A stretch of 64,000 nt of DNA from the NCBI GenBank assembly GCA_001660395.1, contig LXWE01000011.1, positions 1 through 64,000 of the forward strand, in the 5' to 3' direction. The first letter of the stretch is position 1; each line of letters opens with the position of its first letter. This DNA comes from Alteromonadaceae bacterium XY-R5 (lineage in GTDB: Bacteria; Pseudomonadota; Gammaproteobacteria; Enterobacterales; Alteromonadaceae). Shown here piece after piece: positions 44,480-54,210 of the stretch. The notes beneath the pieces were generated by a model. It was not told the DNA's origin and did no database searches. It saw only the letters and a program-made list of their open reading frames with translations. The translations under genes were made by a program, and so were the position numbers.

Positions 44480-44851
44480 ATGGCAAAACTAACAAGAGAA
44501 TCATTGATCAAACGCGTATTCAACGATCCAAAAAACTACCCATATGGGTTTGGCCGCTCGGGTGATTTCTCAATCACTGAAAGCAAAGCCCTAATGCAGT
44601 TTGGGAGTTTGTATGCGGCACTCGTAGATGGGCTTTTTGCGCCTGAAACTGATGAAGACAAGCGCATGCTAAATGTTGCATTGGGCGGTGAAGAGCCGGT
44701 AAATGTAGCGGATAAAGCATGGTTGAAGTATCAGAAGCGCATCAATCGTCCTAAATACGGTAGCATCTACGGCAGCAAAGCATCTGTGAATGATGAAGAG
44801 ATGGATACCGTAAGCGAAGACAGTGATCTTGAAATAGAGATGGATGATTAA
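44480..44851 (+). CDS. maoP: Macrodomain Ori organisation protein MaoP (DUF413)
   Basis: The 123-residue protein matches MaoP (former YifE, DUF413), which in E. coli acts with the cis site maoS to organise the Ori macrodomain. Recognisable parts are YPYGFGRSGDFSI near residue 19 and AWLKYQKRINRPK near 78, plus an acidic tail (EDSDLEIEMDD). The start at 44480 has GGGG nine bases upstream; an ATG at 44471 is also in frame. The E. coli gene is next to the ilv cluster, and here it lies directly upstream of ilvIH, conserved synteny. Confidence 0.85.
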   Translation: MAKLTRESLIKRVFNDPKNYPYGFGRSGDFSITESKALMQFGSLYAALVDGLFAPETDEDKRMLNVALGGEEPVNVADKAWLKYQKRINRPKYGSIYGSKASVNDEEMDTVSEDSDLEIEMDD

Positions 44852-44914
44852 TTTCGATAAGAGTTATCACAAGTAACTATTTATCCTTCAAATCGTCGAT
44901 TGTTCGCACTCTTA

Positions 44915-44930
44915 TAGGATATATATCCTA
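44915..44930. promoter_or_regulatory. Perfect 16-base palindrome between maoP and ilvI
   Basis: TAGGATATATATCCTA is a perfect dyad, and a related half site GGGATATATATTT follows near 44948. Together they look like a protein-binding site. It lies about 65 bases after the maoP stop and 140 bases before ilvI. No regulator can be named. Confidence 0.45.
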
Positions 44931-45022
44931 ATATTGTTATATATTGGGATATATATTTCACTTTTCTGCCATTTTTTGTTTTCTCTTCCTATTCCCTACA
45001 GTATAGTTTTCGCTCTTTGAAC

Positions 45023-45039
45023 GTGGCGAGGTTCGCCAT
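45023..45039 (+). other. Hairpin in the ilvIH leader
   Basis: TGGCGA and TCGCCA form a perfect six-base stem with a three-base loop, extended by one G-T pair, 31 bases before the ilvI start. There is no T run and no leader peptide rich in branched-chain codons nearby, so a role in attenuation is not supported. Confidence 0.35.
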
Positions 45040-45072
45040 ATTTCCTAACCCTTGTAAGCAGGAGATAAAGTG

Positions 45073-46791
45073 GTGGAAATGATGTCAGGCGCGGCAATGG
45101 TTGTACGGGCGCTAAAAGATGTAGGAGTCAAACATGTATTCGGTTACCCAGGTGGTGCCGTACTTGATATTTATGATGCACTCTTTGCACAAGATGACGT
45201 CGAACACGTGCTCGTCCGCCACGAACAAGCCGCTGCGCATATGGCGGATGGCTACGCGCGTTCGACCGGCAAAACCGGTACTGTCCTGGTAACTTCTGGT
45301 CCGGGAGCAACGAATACGTTAACTGGTATTGCAACAGCCTATATGGACTCAATCCCTATGGTGATTTTGTCAGGTCAGGTTGCGTCATCTCTGATCGGTG
45401 AAGATGCTTTCCAGGAAACCGATATGGTGGGATGTTCTCGTCCTATCGTTAAGCACAGCTTTTTGGTTAAGCGTGCAGTAGATATTCCGGAAGCGATTGC
45501 TAAGGCCTATTACATTGCCAATACCGGTCGTCCCGGTCCGGTTGTCGTCGACTTACCTAAAGATATCGTTAACGTTGCTGAAGAACATCCTTATGTTTTT
45601 CCAACGGAAATTTCGTTGCGCTCATACAATCCAACCCTGAAAGGCCATAATAAACAGATTAAAAAGGCTGTCAGTGTACTGTTGGAAGCGAAACGTCCTG
45701 TTATCTATGTGGGCGGCGGTGCGATTGCAGCTGAAGCTCAGGAAGAATTGCTGGAACTGGCGGAAACGCTGCAGGCACCGGTAACCACTACCCTGATGGG
45801 CTTGGGTGTATTCCCAGGTACCCATAAACAGGCGATTGGTATGTTGGGCATGCATGGTACGTTCGAAGCGAACAAAACTATGCACAATGCAGACTGCATT
45901 TTAGCCTTGGGTGCGCGTTTCGATGATCGCGTAACCAACAATGTTGAGAAATTCTGTCCTCACGCCACCATTATTCATGTGGATATTGATCCGGCGTCGA
46001 TTTCTAAAACGGTAAATGCCCACGTACCGGTAGTTGGTTCGGTGGATAAAGTTATCAAACAGCTGATGACGCATCTGGACAAAATCGATAGCAAAAAGCA
46101 GCAAGAAAAGCTGGCTGACTGGTGGCAGCAAGTTGAGCAATGGCGTGAGCGTAAGTGTTTGTCTTACCAAACATCCGATACCTTGATTAAGCCTCAACAA
46201 GTGATTGAAGCTTTGTATAAGCACACCAATGGTGATGCGTTTGTTAGTTCTGACGTGGGTCAGCACCAAATGTTTGCTGCTTTATACTATGCCTTCGATA
46301 AACCACGTCGTTGGATCAACTCTGGTGGTTTAGGCACCATGGGCTTTGGTTTACCTGCGGCGATGGGAGTCCAGTTTGCTCATCCTGGCTCAACCAGTGT
46401 GGTTGTGACGGGTGACGGAAGTATTCAAATGAACATTCAGGAGCTATCTACCTGTTTGCAATACAACCTGCCGATTAAGATTATCTCTCTGAACAACCGT
46501 GCATTGGGCATGGTGCGTCAGTGGCAGGATATGATTTACAAAGGCCGTCACTCACATTCATACATGGAATCTATGCCAGATTTCGTAAAACTGGCAGAGG
46601 CCTATGGTCATGTTGGTATTCGTGTCGATCATCCTTCGGAACTGGATGATGCCATGACGCGATGTTTTGCAGAAAAAGAGCGTCTGGTGTTTATGGACAT
46701 CAACATAGACCAAAGTGAACATGTGTATCCAATGCAGATCAAATTTGGTGCGATGGATGATATGAGATTAAGTAAGACGGAGCGCACCTGA
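45073..46791 (+). CDS. ilvI: Acetolactate synthase large subunit
   Basis: This thiamine-diphosphate and FAD enzyme condenses pyruvates or pyruvate and 2-oxobutyrate in valine, leucine and isoleucine synthesis. The 572-residue protein has the N-terminal domain with the catalytic Glu in [13 protein letters not shown] near 47, and the cofactor motif [12 protein letters not shown] near 450. A GTG at 45073 gives the start MEMMSG, like E. coli IlvI (MEMLSG); a GTG at 45070 is also in frame. AGGAGA lies eight bases upstream. ilvH overlaps its last base. Confidence 0.95.
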   Translation: MEMMSGAAMVVRALKDVGVKHVFGYPGGAVLDIYDALFAQDDVEHVLVRHEQAAAHMADGYARSTGKTGTVLVTSGPGATNTLTGIATAYMDSIPMVILSGQVASSLIGEDAFQETDMVGCSRPIVKHSFLVKRAVDIPEAIAKAYYIANTGRPGPVVVDLPKDIVNVAEEHPYVFPTEISLRSYNPTLKGHNKQIKKAVSVLLEAKRPVIYVGGGAIAAEAQEELLELAETLQAPVTTTLMGLGVFPGTHKQAIGMLGMHGTFEANKTMHNADCILALGARFDDRVTNNVEKFCPHATIIHVDIDPASISKTVNAHVPVVGSVDKVIKQLMTHLDKIDSKKQQEKLADWWQQVEQWRERKCLSYQTSDTLIKPQQVIEALYKHTNGDAFVSSDVGQHQMFAALYYAFDKPRRWINSGGLGTMGFGLPAAMGVQFAHPGSTSVVVTGDGSIQMNIQELSTCLQYNLPIKIISLNNRALGMVRQWQDMIYKGRHSHSYMESMPDFVKLAEAYGHVGIRVDHPSELDDAMTRCFAEKERLVFMDINIDQSEHVYPMQIKFGAMDDMRLSKTERT

Positions 46792-47288
46792 TGAGACGTA
46801 TTATTTCAGTATTAATGGAAAACGCCCCAGGCGCACTTTCACGCATCGTGGGTGTGTTTTCCCAGCGCGGCTATAACGTAGATTCATTATGCGTAGCCCC
46901 AACGGAAGATCAGAGCCTGTCACGTTTAACTATCGTGACACATGGCGATGATCGCGTGATTGAGCAAATCACCAAGCAAATGAACAAGCTGATTGATGTG
47001 CTTAAAGTGGTAGACCTGACCGAAGGGACTCACATTGAACGTGAGATGATGCTGATCAAGGTCGCTACTCGTAATGAGCAAGAACGCACTGAAGTCATGC
47101 GAAATGTGGATATTTTCCGTGCCCAGGTTCTGGATGTCGATTTAACCAATTACACGATTGAAGTTACGGGAACCACAGATAAGCTAGATGCTTTTGCTAC
47201 ATTGATGAAGCAGACATCTGACATTATTGAATCGTCTCGTACAGGTGTGTGTGGCTTGGCGAGAGGCGAGAAGGCTTTGCGCCCGTAA
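46791..47288 (+). CDS. ilvH: Acetolactate synthase small (regulatory) subunit
   Basis: IlvH binds valine through its ACT domain and activates and inhibits the large subunit. The 165-residue protein starts [20 protein letters not shown], the classic ACT start with the GALSR loop, and its C-terminal half (about 80-160) is the second ACT-like domain. The start ATG shares one base with the ilvI stop codon. A strong terminator follows 19 bases after the stop. Confidence 0.96.
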   Translation: MRRIISVLMENAPGALSRIVGVFSQRGYNVDSLCVAPTEDQSLSRLTIVTHGDDRVIEQITKQMNKLIDVLKVVDLTEGTHIEREMMLIKVATRNEQERTEVMRNVDIFRAQVLDVDLTNYTIEVTGTTDKLDAFATLMKQTSDIIESSRTGVCGLARGEKALRP

Positions 47289-47306
47289 GCTTGAAGATTC
47301 CCCAGC

Positions 47307-47349
47307 AAATAAAAAATCCGATGCGCTTAGGCCATCGGATTTTTTATTT
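47307..47349. terminator. Terminator after ilvIH
   Basis: Seventeen-base perfect arms (47307-47323 and 47333-47349) with A and T runs flank a nine-base loop. The hairpin can work in both directions and also separates the convergent ppnP gene, whose stop is 38 bases further. Confidence 0.9.
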
Positions 47350-47386
47350 CAACAGGGTAAAAAAGCCTTAGACTTTGTCTTACCTG

Positions 47387-47701
47387 TTAGTCCAGATAAG
47401 TACAGCAGTAGTCGCTAACACCGTTTACAATCAGCTTGAAGCTGCTATTGGCTGGTACATTAAAGCTGTCGCCATCTGATACTTGAGTCCAGTGACTGTT
47501 CTCGGGCAAAAGCACTTCCAGATCTGCCTTGGCAAATTCCATGATTTCGGCCTGCTGAGTAGAAAACTCATACTCGCCCGGTAACATAATGCCCAGGGTT
47601 TTCTTACTGCCATCAGCAAAGGTGACGGTTCGGCTGGTTACCTTGCCACCAAAGTAAACATTTGCTTGTTTGGTCACTGATACATTTTCAAAGACGTCCA
47701 T
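47387..47701 (-). CDS. ppnP: Pyrimidine/purine nucleoside phosphorylase
   Basis: The 104-residue protein is a single cupin of the PpnP (YaiE, DUF1255) family, which cleaves several nucleosides with phosphate. Family segments are NVYFGGKVTSRTV near residue 14, MLPGEYEFSTQQAEIM near 39 and a C-terminal DSFNVPANSSFKLIV. Length fits the E. coli protein. It is a stand-alone gene between ilvH and the Lrp-type regulator. Confidence 0.92.
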   Translation of the reverse strand: MDVFENVSVTKQANVYFGGKVTSRTVTFADGSKKTLGIMLPGEYEFSTQQAEIMEFAKADLEVLLPENSHWTQVSDGDSFNVPANSSFKLIVNGVSDYCCTYLD

Positions 47702-47829
47702 AGTACTCCTGTTAGGCTCAGCCTGAATAAGGTAAATCGAAGACGCAGTTTGTCAGTCTTAAACCTTGTCTGCTAATACTCTTTTTGTCTGATATGTAAT
47801 CAGCTTATTGGTTTTGCTTATGTTTCTAA

Positions 47830-48291
47830 TTAGACAGGGAGTGCTGTGGAATTGACGGGGGATTTGAGTACAAATGATGAGTGAACTCCACTGACGCCTT
47901 CAATGCGGGTGAGCTTGTTCAGTAAAAACTGCTGGAAGTCATCCATATCCCTGACAATCACTTTCAGCAGATAATCAGCAGATTGTCCGGTAATTAAATG
48001 GCACTCAAGCACCTCAGGAAAATCTGCCACGGTATTCTCGAACAATGCAAACCGTTCTGGTGTGTGCTTATCCATGCTGATTTGAATAAAAGACAGCAGT
48101 GTCAGTCCTAGTTTGCGAGCGTTTACTAATCCAACATAGCCATCAATTAAGCCGCTTTCTTCTAATTGACGTACCCTTCGTAAACAAGGTGACGGTGATA
48201 AATTGATGGCTTCAGCCAGCTCCTGATTCGAAATGCGGCCGTGTTTTTGGATAGTTTCCAGAATTAAGCGATCGTATCGGTCTAGTTGCAT
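47830..48291 (-). CDS. Lrp/AsnC-family transcriptional regulator
   Basis: The 153-residue protein has an N-terminal helix-turn-helix (about 4-60, with GRISNQELAEAINLSPSPCLRR) and a C-terminal RAM (ACT-like) effector domain (about 70-145). The family responds to amino acids, often leucine. It is divergent from leuA, with ilvIH on the other side, so control of branched-chain synthesis is a fair guess. It is too diverged to be called global Lrp with confidence. Confidence 0.88.
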   Translation of the reverse strand: MQLDRYDRLILETIQKHGRISNQELAEAINLSPSPCLRRVRQLEESGLIDGYVGLVNARKLGLTLLSFIQISMDKHTPERFALFENTVADFPEVLECHLITGQSADYLLKVIVRDMDDFQQFLLNKLTRIEGVSGVHSSFVLKSPVNSTALPV

Positions 48292-48358
48292 GATGATGTA
48301 TCTTGTTGAAATTTTATGCCAATAAATCTTTATTTTATGAAATTAAATTGTTTAAAAA

Positions 48359-48375
48359 AAGCGTGAGTTACGCTT
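48359..48375 (+). other. Small hairpin in the leuA upstream region
   Basis: AAGCGT and ACGCTT (six-base stem, five-base loop) lie between the Lrp-type gene and leuA, about 75 bases before leuA. It could be an operator or leader element. No leucine-rich leader peptide was seen in the 159-base gap. Confidence 0.3.
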
Positions 48376-48450
48376 GTTCGCAATAAAATTCCCCTGCTTC
48401 TGGATTATCCTTGTCAGCGTTGAAAATACCAGCAAAACGCGGAGCCCATC

Positions 48451-50115
48451 ATGATTGCTAACCCGGAAACTAAGTACAAACCCTTTATCGGCGTTAAATT
48501 GCCTGATCGCCAGTGGCCAAATCAGCAGATCACCCAGGCGCCTATTTGGATGAGTACCGATTTACGTGATGGTAATCAGGCGCTTATCGACCCTATGTCG
48601 ATTGAAACCAAACTACGCTTTTTCAAAGAACTGGTGAAAATTGGGTTTAAAGAAATCGAGGTCGGCTTCCCGTCAGCCTCAGATATCGATTTTAATTTTG
48701 TACGCTTGCTGATTGAAGAAAACCATATTCCGGATGACGTCACTATCGAAGTATTGGTACAGGCACGCTATGAGTTGATTGAGCGTACTGTCGAAAGTTT
48801 GCGTGGGGCTAAGCAGGCTATTCTGCATATGTATAATCCGCTGGCGCCAGATTTCCGCGAAATTGTTTATAAGACGGATAAGGCGGGGGTGAAAGAAATT
48901 GCAGAACGTGGCACCCGTTGGGTCAAAGAGTTAACGGCCACAGCCCCAGAGGTAAGTTGGACGTATCAATACTCGCCGGAAGTGTTTTCCAGCACTGAAA
49001 TCGACTTCGCTAAAGAAGTATGTGATGCCGTCTCTGCTATCTGGCAGCCTACGCCTGAGAATAAAATGATCATCAACCTGCCTGCTACGGTCGAAATGAA
49101 CACCCCCAACACCTATGCCGATCAGATTGAGTGGATGCATCGTCATTTAGATAATCGTAATGCGATTATTTTGAGTGTGCATCCACATAATGATCGGGGT
49201 ACAGCCGTCGCTGCAGCCGAATTAGCAGTGATGGCTGGGGCGGATCGTGTCGAAGGCTGTTTATTCGGTAACGGTGAACGTACGGGAAATGTTGATATTG
49301 TGACCCTGGCGATGAACATGTATTCACAGGGGGTACATCCTGGTCTGGACTTCTCAAACATGGACAGAGTGCGCAAACTGGTGGAAGAGTGCAACCAGTT
49401 GCCGGTTCATCCGCGTCATCCGTATGCCGGCGAACTGGTGTTCACGGCATTTTCTGGCTCTCATCAGGATGCGATTAAAAAGGGACTGGCCATTCAGCAG
49501 CCTGACGCCCAGTGGCGAGTACCGTATTTGCCGATTGATCCGGCCGATGTCGGTCGTGGTTACGAGGCCGTAGTGCGAGTGAATAGTCAGTCGGGTAAAG
49601 GTGGTGTGGCGTTTTTGCTGGCGCAAGAAGGTGGATTACAGTTACCGCGCAAATTGCAGATTGAATTTAGTCGTATCGTCCAGCAGGTAAATGATAGTAC
49701 CGGTAAAGAAATGACGGCAGCAGATATGCTGACATTGTTTGAGCGTGAGTACTATCAGGCTAATTCCCCCATGGATTATCAACGTAACTTTATCCAGTCG
49801 GTCGGAGAAAATGCTCAGCAAATTAAGATAGATTTTAGCCATCAGGGAGAAGTCTATCAGGTTGATGGTCAAGGCAATGGGCCTGTCGATGCTGCTGCAC
49901 ATGCCTTAAGTGCATTCCTGAAACGTCAGGTTGAGGTGGTGGATTACCACGAGCATTCAATTGGTGAAGGCTCAGGTGTCATGGCCGTTTGCTACATTGA
50001 ATTAAAAGTGGATGGAAACATCAGCCTGTTTGGGGCGGCAAAAGACAGCAATATCATGACAGCGGCAGTGAAAGCCTTAATGAATGGCGTAAACCGCGCA
50101 ATATCAATGGTATAA
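48451..50115 (+). CDS. leuA: 2-isopropylmalate synthase
   Basis: This enzyme condenses 3-methyl-2-oxobutanoate with acetyl-CoA, the first committed step of leucine synthesis. The 554-residue protein begins with the TIM-barrel catalytic domain (metal and substrate site [16 protein letters not shown] near residue 34, HPHNDRGTA near 248) and ends with the LeuA dimer/regulatory domain (about 420-550) that binds leucine. It is of the LeuA type 2 group (as in Pseudomonas and actinobacteria), not the type of E. coli. No leuBCD follow in this window. Confidence 0.94.
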   Translation: MIANPETKYKPFIGVKLPDRQWPNQQITQAPIWMSTDLRDGNQALIDPMSIETKLRFFKELVKIGFKEIEVGFPSASDIDFNFVRLLIEENHIPDDVTIEVLVQARYELIERTVESLRGAKQAILHMYNPLAPDFREIVYKTDKAGVKEIAERGTRWVKELTATAPEVSWTYQYSPEVFSSTEIDFAKEVCDAVSAIWQPTPENKMIINLPATVEMNTPNTYADQIEWMHRHLDNRNAIILSVHPHNDRGTAVAAAELAVMAGADRVEGCLFGNGERTGNVDIVTLAMNMYSQGVHPGLDFSNMDRVRKLVEECNQLPVHPRHPYAGELVFTAFSGSHQDAIKKGLAIQQPDAQWRVPYLPIDPADVGRGYEAVVRVNSQSGKGGVAFLLAQEGGLQLPRKLQIEFSRIVQQVNDSTGKEMTAADMLTLFEREYYQANSPMDYQRNFIQSVGENAQQIKIDFSHQGEVYQVDGQGNGPVDAAAHALSAFLKRQVEVVDYHEHSIGEGSGVMAVCYIELKVDGNISLFGAAKDSNIMTAAVKALMNGVNRAISMV

Positions 50116-50127
50116 GGAACGCTTAAA

Positions 50128-51780
50128 CTATGCATGCGGGTGGTAATAACTAAATTGGTTTTTGCCACCACGTTTAGCGTCGTACATTGCCTTGTCAGCA
50201 TACTTTATTAAATCGGACACACTTGCGGCATCTTTCGGGTAACGACTGATGCCGATACTGACTGAAATACTCAAATCGACCTCTTCAATTTGATACGGAT
50301 TTCCTAAACTGGTGATGACACGCTGCGCAACCCGTTCGGGCATGCGTTCATCATCTTGTCCCTCGCCAGTTTGCGGCACCATTACAATAAACTCATCGCC
50401 ACCCAGACGGGCAACTACATCGCCGTCGCGGGTACAATGTTTAAGTCGGAAAGCCACCTGCTGTAACAGGGTATCACCCATATCATGACCCCAACTGTCG
50501 TTCACTAGCTTAAAGCCATCCAGATCAAGGAACAAAACTGCAATTTGGCGTTGGGATCGTCTGCTCTCGCTGAGTTGTTGCTGCAATAACTGATTAAACA
50601 ATGTTCTGTTCGGTAGCTGGGTTAAATCATCATGCAGTGCCATAAACTCAATTTGACGAGTGCGTTGCGCTAACTGGGCTTCCAGCGCTTTCATTCCTCG
50701 CCGAGCGGCCAGAATAAACAGCACAACAGTGCCGAGCACTACCGCAAGCAGCAAGACAACATTTTTCAAAAAGCTGAATTTAATACTGGAATAGAAGTCG
50801 CTGATATTGATGTAAGTGATCAGCAAGCCTTGTGTATTGCCGCCGACATCCTGAAATGGGCTCATGCCAACCGCAAAGTCATTATCATGGTAGCGGATAA
50901 AGCGGCTACCAGCTTGTTCCAGATATGCCGATAGTGATAACCCGGTTAATGTTTCTAGCATCATCGCAGGGTTGGTGCTGTAGAGCAGATCAAATTCGTT
51001 TAAGGGCAGAGGATTGATGGATGAATCGGCGCTTTGAACAAACTGGTCTGAGAGTAATAAGCCTAGTTCGTTGCCATTGGTTGCTTTAATTTGGGTAAAG
51101 ATATGATCAATTTCTTCGGCAAGCTCTATAAATCCCAGAACCTGATGGTCAGCCATAATTGGCAATACGCAGCGCAGAGAGTAAAAGTTTTTGCCCATCT
51201 CTATCCCACACGCAAGGCGATTACTGGATGCTGCCTGTTTATAGGTCGTTCGGGTGAGCTGATCATCAAATTGTTCAGGTTTGTGTAGGCGCAGAAACAC
51301 CTTGCCATCACTGTTGATGAAGTAAGCATGCGTGATCCCTTGCTGCTGCTTGAGCTGTTCAAATAAGGGCAGTGTGGCGTCGTAAAGGGTTTGGCGGTTC
51401 TGAGAAATAAAAATATCTATTAGTGATTTATTCGCTGCTAATACCAGCAGGCCACGGCTTAAGCCATCTGCATCACTTTTGACTAGTCGATCGAATAGAT
51501 TGCTCTGGGACTTGTGTAGCCACAGTGCTGCTCTGTGCAGGCGTTCGTTTTGATCCTGATAAACAATGGCCGAAATGAATATCCCCGCCAGAAACAATAT
51601 TACTAACAGAGATAGCTCGAGTCTCAATCTTGTGCTGATTGCCCGTATGCTGATTTTCAATGTCGGTTGGCCAGAAAGGTAGACGGCAGGTGAAATAATT
51701 GAAACAAATACAGTGGTGGAAACAGCATAGCGGTACCCAGAATTACACAGCGATGGGAAAGCATAGTTAGAGCCTGGCAA
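50128..51780 (-). CDS. Membrane-bound diguanylate cyclase
   Basis: The protein has an N-terminal membrane segment (about residues 53-75), a long sensor-type periplasmic region (about 80-340) resembling double-Cache/CHASE-like sensors, a second membrane segment near 342-362 and a GGDEF domain (about 385-545). The active-site GGDEF is intact, and an inhibitory RxxD (RDGD) lies five residues before it, so product inhibition is expected. No EAL or HD-GYP domain is present. The start is uncertain: TTG codons at 51780 or 51660 are the only options seen, and neither has a strong ribosome site. Confidence 0.85.
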   Translation of the reverse strand: MPGSNYAFPSLCNSGYRYAVSTTVFVSIISPAVYLSGQPTLKISIRAISTRLRLELSLLVILFLAGIFISAIVYQDQNERLHRAALWLHKSQSNLFDRLVKSDADGLSRGLLVLAANKSLIDIFISQNRQTLYDATLPLFEQLKQQQGITHAYFINSDGKVFLRLHKPEQFDDQLTRTTYKQAASSNRLACGIEMGKNFYSLRCVLPIMADHQVLGFIELAEEIDHIFTQIKATNGNELGLLLSDQFVQSADSSINPLPLNEFDLLYSTNPAMMLETLTGLSLSAYLEQAGSRFIRYHDNDFAVGMSPFQDVGGNTQGLLITYINISDFYSSIKFSFLKNVVLLLAVVLGTVVLFILAARRGMKALEAQLAQRTRQIEFMALHDDLTQLPNRTLFNQLLQQQLSESRRSQRQIAVLFLDLDGFKLVNDSWGHDMGDTLLQQVAFRLKHCTRDGDVVARLGGDEFIVMVPQTGEGQDDERMPERVAQRVITSLGNPYQIEEVDLSISVSIGISRYPKDAASVSDLIKYADKAMYDAKRGGKNQFSYYHPHA

Positions 51781-51839
51781 TCTAACAAATATGGCCGAAA
51801 CATTCCGACCATATTCTGTTTATTTAACCACTCAGGGCC

Positions 51840-54104
51840 TTATTTATTGCGGCTTTTAATCGTTGCCCGCTGACCTGGGGCAGACGTATTTTTTGATTTC
51901 GCCGGGCGGTTATGGGGCTGGTTATCGCTAAAGCGGGTGAGTGCAACCTGACCACCTTTGCCCTTGGCTATTTGCTTATTTACTGAAGTGCGGGCCAGGC
52001 GTTTTTGGTCTCGGCTATTCATTTCATTGCGACCTTCTAGCGGCACCAGGTGCTTTTTACCGTTACCAATCAGATGCGCTTTACCCATATCCCGCAGGGC
52101 CTGACGCAGCATTGGCCAGTTAGCCGGATCGTGGTAACGCAGGAATGCCCGATGCAGACGACGCTGGCGCTCACCCTTGGCAACATCCACTTTCTCGCTC
52201 TTGTAATTCACCTTATGGATTGGGTTTTTACCCGTGTGATACATAGTGGTGGCATTGGCCATTGGTGAAGGATAGAAGTTCTGTACCTGGTCCAGCTTAA
52301 AGTTGTTCTCTTTCAGCCACAGAGCCAGATTGAGCATATCGATATCCCGCGTACCTGGGTGCGCAGAAATAAAGTAAGGGATCAGATACTGCTCTTTACC
52401 CGCCTCTTTGGAATACTTATCGAATAGCTCTTTAAAGCGATGATAGGTGCCCATACCGGGTTTCATCATCTTTGACAGAGGTGCTTCTTCGGTATGCTCA
52501 GGGGCAATTTTTAGATAACCGCCCACATGGTGAGTCACCAGCTCCTTCACGTAATTTGGATCTTCTACCGCCAGATCGTAACGTACGCCTGAGGCAATCA
52601 GGATTTTCTTGATGCCTTTAACTTTGCGGGCACGACGATAAAGCTCAACAGTTGGCGTCTGGTCTGTGTCCATATGGCCACAAATATCCGGCCATACGCA
52701 GGACAGACGACGGCAGGTTTGCTCAGCCTTAGCACTCTTACAACGTAACTTATACATGTTCGCTGTTGGGCCTCCCAGGTCTGAAATTACCCCGGTAAAA
52801 CCCGGTACTTTGTCACGGATCTGCTCAATTTCACGGATGATAGAATCTTCGGAACGGCTTTGAATAATCCGGCCTTCGTGTTCGGTAATTGAGCAGAAAG
52901 TACAGCCGCCAAAACAGCCGCGCATGATGTTGACCGAAGTTTTGATCATGTCAAAAGCCGGGATTTTGGCTTTTCCATAGCTGGGGTGAGGCACCCGTGC
53001 ATAGGGCAAATCGAATACCGCATCCATTTCTTCGGTTTCCAGTGGAAACGCGGGAGGATTGATCCAGACTAAACGATCGCCATGACGCTGAGCTAACGCA
53101 CGCGCGCAGCCAGGGTTGGTCTCCTGGTGCAAAATTCGCGACGTATGGGCGTAATGGGTTTTCTCTGCCCGCACTACATCATAAGGGGGCAGCATCACAT
53201 ACGTTTGATGCCAGGGTTTGCGTCGCTCCGCGCGAGGATTAAAGGGCTGGACCACGATAGGTTTGGCCGTATCTACAGGCTCTTCAGCCTGGGCTTCGGT
53301 GTTGGTGGCGCAGGTTTCTTCCATGTCCTGATACGGGCTGGGAATAGGATCAATCTTACCTATTTGATCTACCACGGTGGAGTCAACACCCAGCCAGTCG
53401 GGCAATGGCTCTTTACGCAATACCGCAGTGCCGCGGATATCCTGCATTTCTTCGACAGTCTGACCTAAGGAGAAACGGTGGGCCACTTCAAGCAGAGGGC
53501 GCTCGGCGTTACCGTAAATCAACATGTCAGCTTTGGCATCAAACAGTACCGAACGACGGACTTTATCTGACCAGTAATCATAATGGGCGATACGACGCAA
53601 ACTTGCCTCGATACCACCAAGTACCACAGGTTTTTTATAGGCTTCTTTACAACGCTGGGTGTAAACCGTGACGGCGCGATCGGGACGCTTACCGCCTTCA
53701 TTATTTGGTGTGTAAGCATCGTCGTGACGAATTTTACGATCGGCTGTATAGCGGTTGATCATCGAATCCATGTTACCGGCGGTCACGCCGAAAAACAGAT
53801 TCGGTTCACCCAGTTTCATGAAATCGTCTTTGCTGTGCCAGTCGGGTTGGGCAATGATACCAACGCGAAAGCCCTGGGCTTCCAGTACTCGGCCAATCAC
53901 AGCCATACCAAAGCTGGGGTGATCTACATAAGCATCGCCGGTAACTATGATGATGTCACAGCTATCCCACCCAAGTTGGTCCATTTCTTTTCGGGACATA
54001 GGCAAAAACGGAGCCGGCTCAAAGCAAGAGGCCCAGTGTTTGGGAAAAGAAAACAAGCCGCGTTCAGCTTTCATACGCTCAACGACGTTACGGGTACGGG
54101 ACAT
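51840..54104 (-). CDS. ygiQ: YgiQ family radical SAM protein
   Basis: The 754-residue protein belongs to the YgiQ group (UPF0313) of radical SAM enzymes, whose reaction is not established. The iron-sulfur motif CFGGCTFCS near residue 395 has the CxxxCxxC spacing. The N-terminal half has the B12-binding-like fold with [18 protein letters not shown] basic tail follows the C-terminal conserved part. It is preceded on the minus strand by the anchor protein at 54211, with 106 bases between. Confidence 0.88.
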   Translation of the reverse strand: MSRTRNVVERMKAERGLFSFPKHWASCFEPAPFLPMSRKEMDQLGWDSCDIIIVTGDAYVDHPSFGMAVIGRVLEAQGFRVGIIAQPDWHSKDDFMKLGEPNLFFGVTAGNMDSMINRYTADRKIRHDDAYTPNNEGGKRPDRAVTVYTQRCKEAYKKPVVLGGIEASLRRIAHYDYWSDKVRRSVLFDAKADMLIYGNAERPLLEVAHRFSLGQTVEEMQDIRGTAVLRKEPLPDWLGVDSTVVDQIGKIDPIPSPYQDMEETCATNTEAQAEEPVDTAKPIVVQPFNPRAERRKPWHQTYVMLPPYDVVRAEKTHYAHTSRILHQETNPGCARALAQRHGDRLVWINPPAFPLETEEMDAVFDLPYARVPHPSYGKAKIPAFDMIKTSVNIMRGCFGGCTFCSITEHEGRIIQSRSEDSIIREIEQIRDKVPGFTGVISDLGGPTANMYKLRCKSAKAEQTCRRLSCVWPDICGHMDTDQTPTVELYRRARKVKGIKKILIASGVRYDLAVEDPNYVKELVTHHVGGYLKIAPEHTEEAPLSKMMKPGMGTYHRFKELFDKYSKEAGKEQYLIPYFISAHPGTRDIDMLNLALWLKENNFKLDQVQNFYPSPMANATTMYHTGKNPIHKVNYKSEKVDVAKGERQRRLHRAFLRYHDPANWPMLRQALRDMGKAHLIGNGKKHLVPLEGRNEMNSRDQKRLARTSVNKQIAKGKGGQVALTRFSDNQPHNRPAKSKNTSAPGQRATIKSRNK

Positions 54105-54210
54105 AAATCAACCTGCGGTGGAGAAAACCTGCGGATTATACCAGATGCGATGGGGCGAAGCAGGTGCTTTTCACACAGGGAAATTTATGCTTCTCAGGCA
54201 GATATTTAGC

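Noticed and set aside
45023-45072. Attenuator with leader peptide for ilvIH
   Set aside because: No short ORF rich in Leu, Val or Ile codons and no T-tract terminator was found before ilvI.
53583-54209. A 208-codon plus-strand frame inside ygiQ
   Set aside because: It lies opposite a well-supported radical SAM gene and shows no domain of its own.
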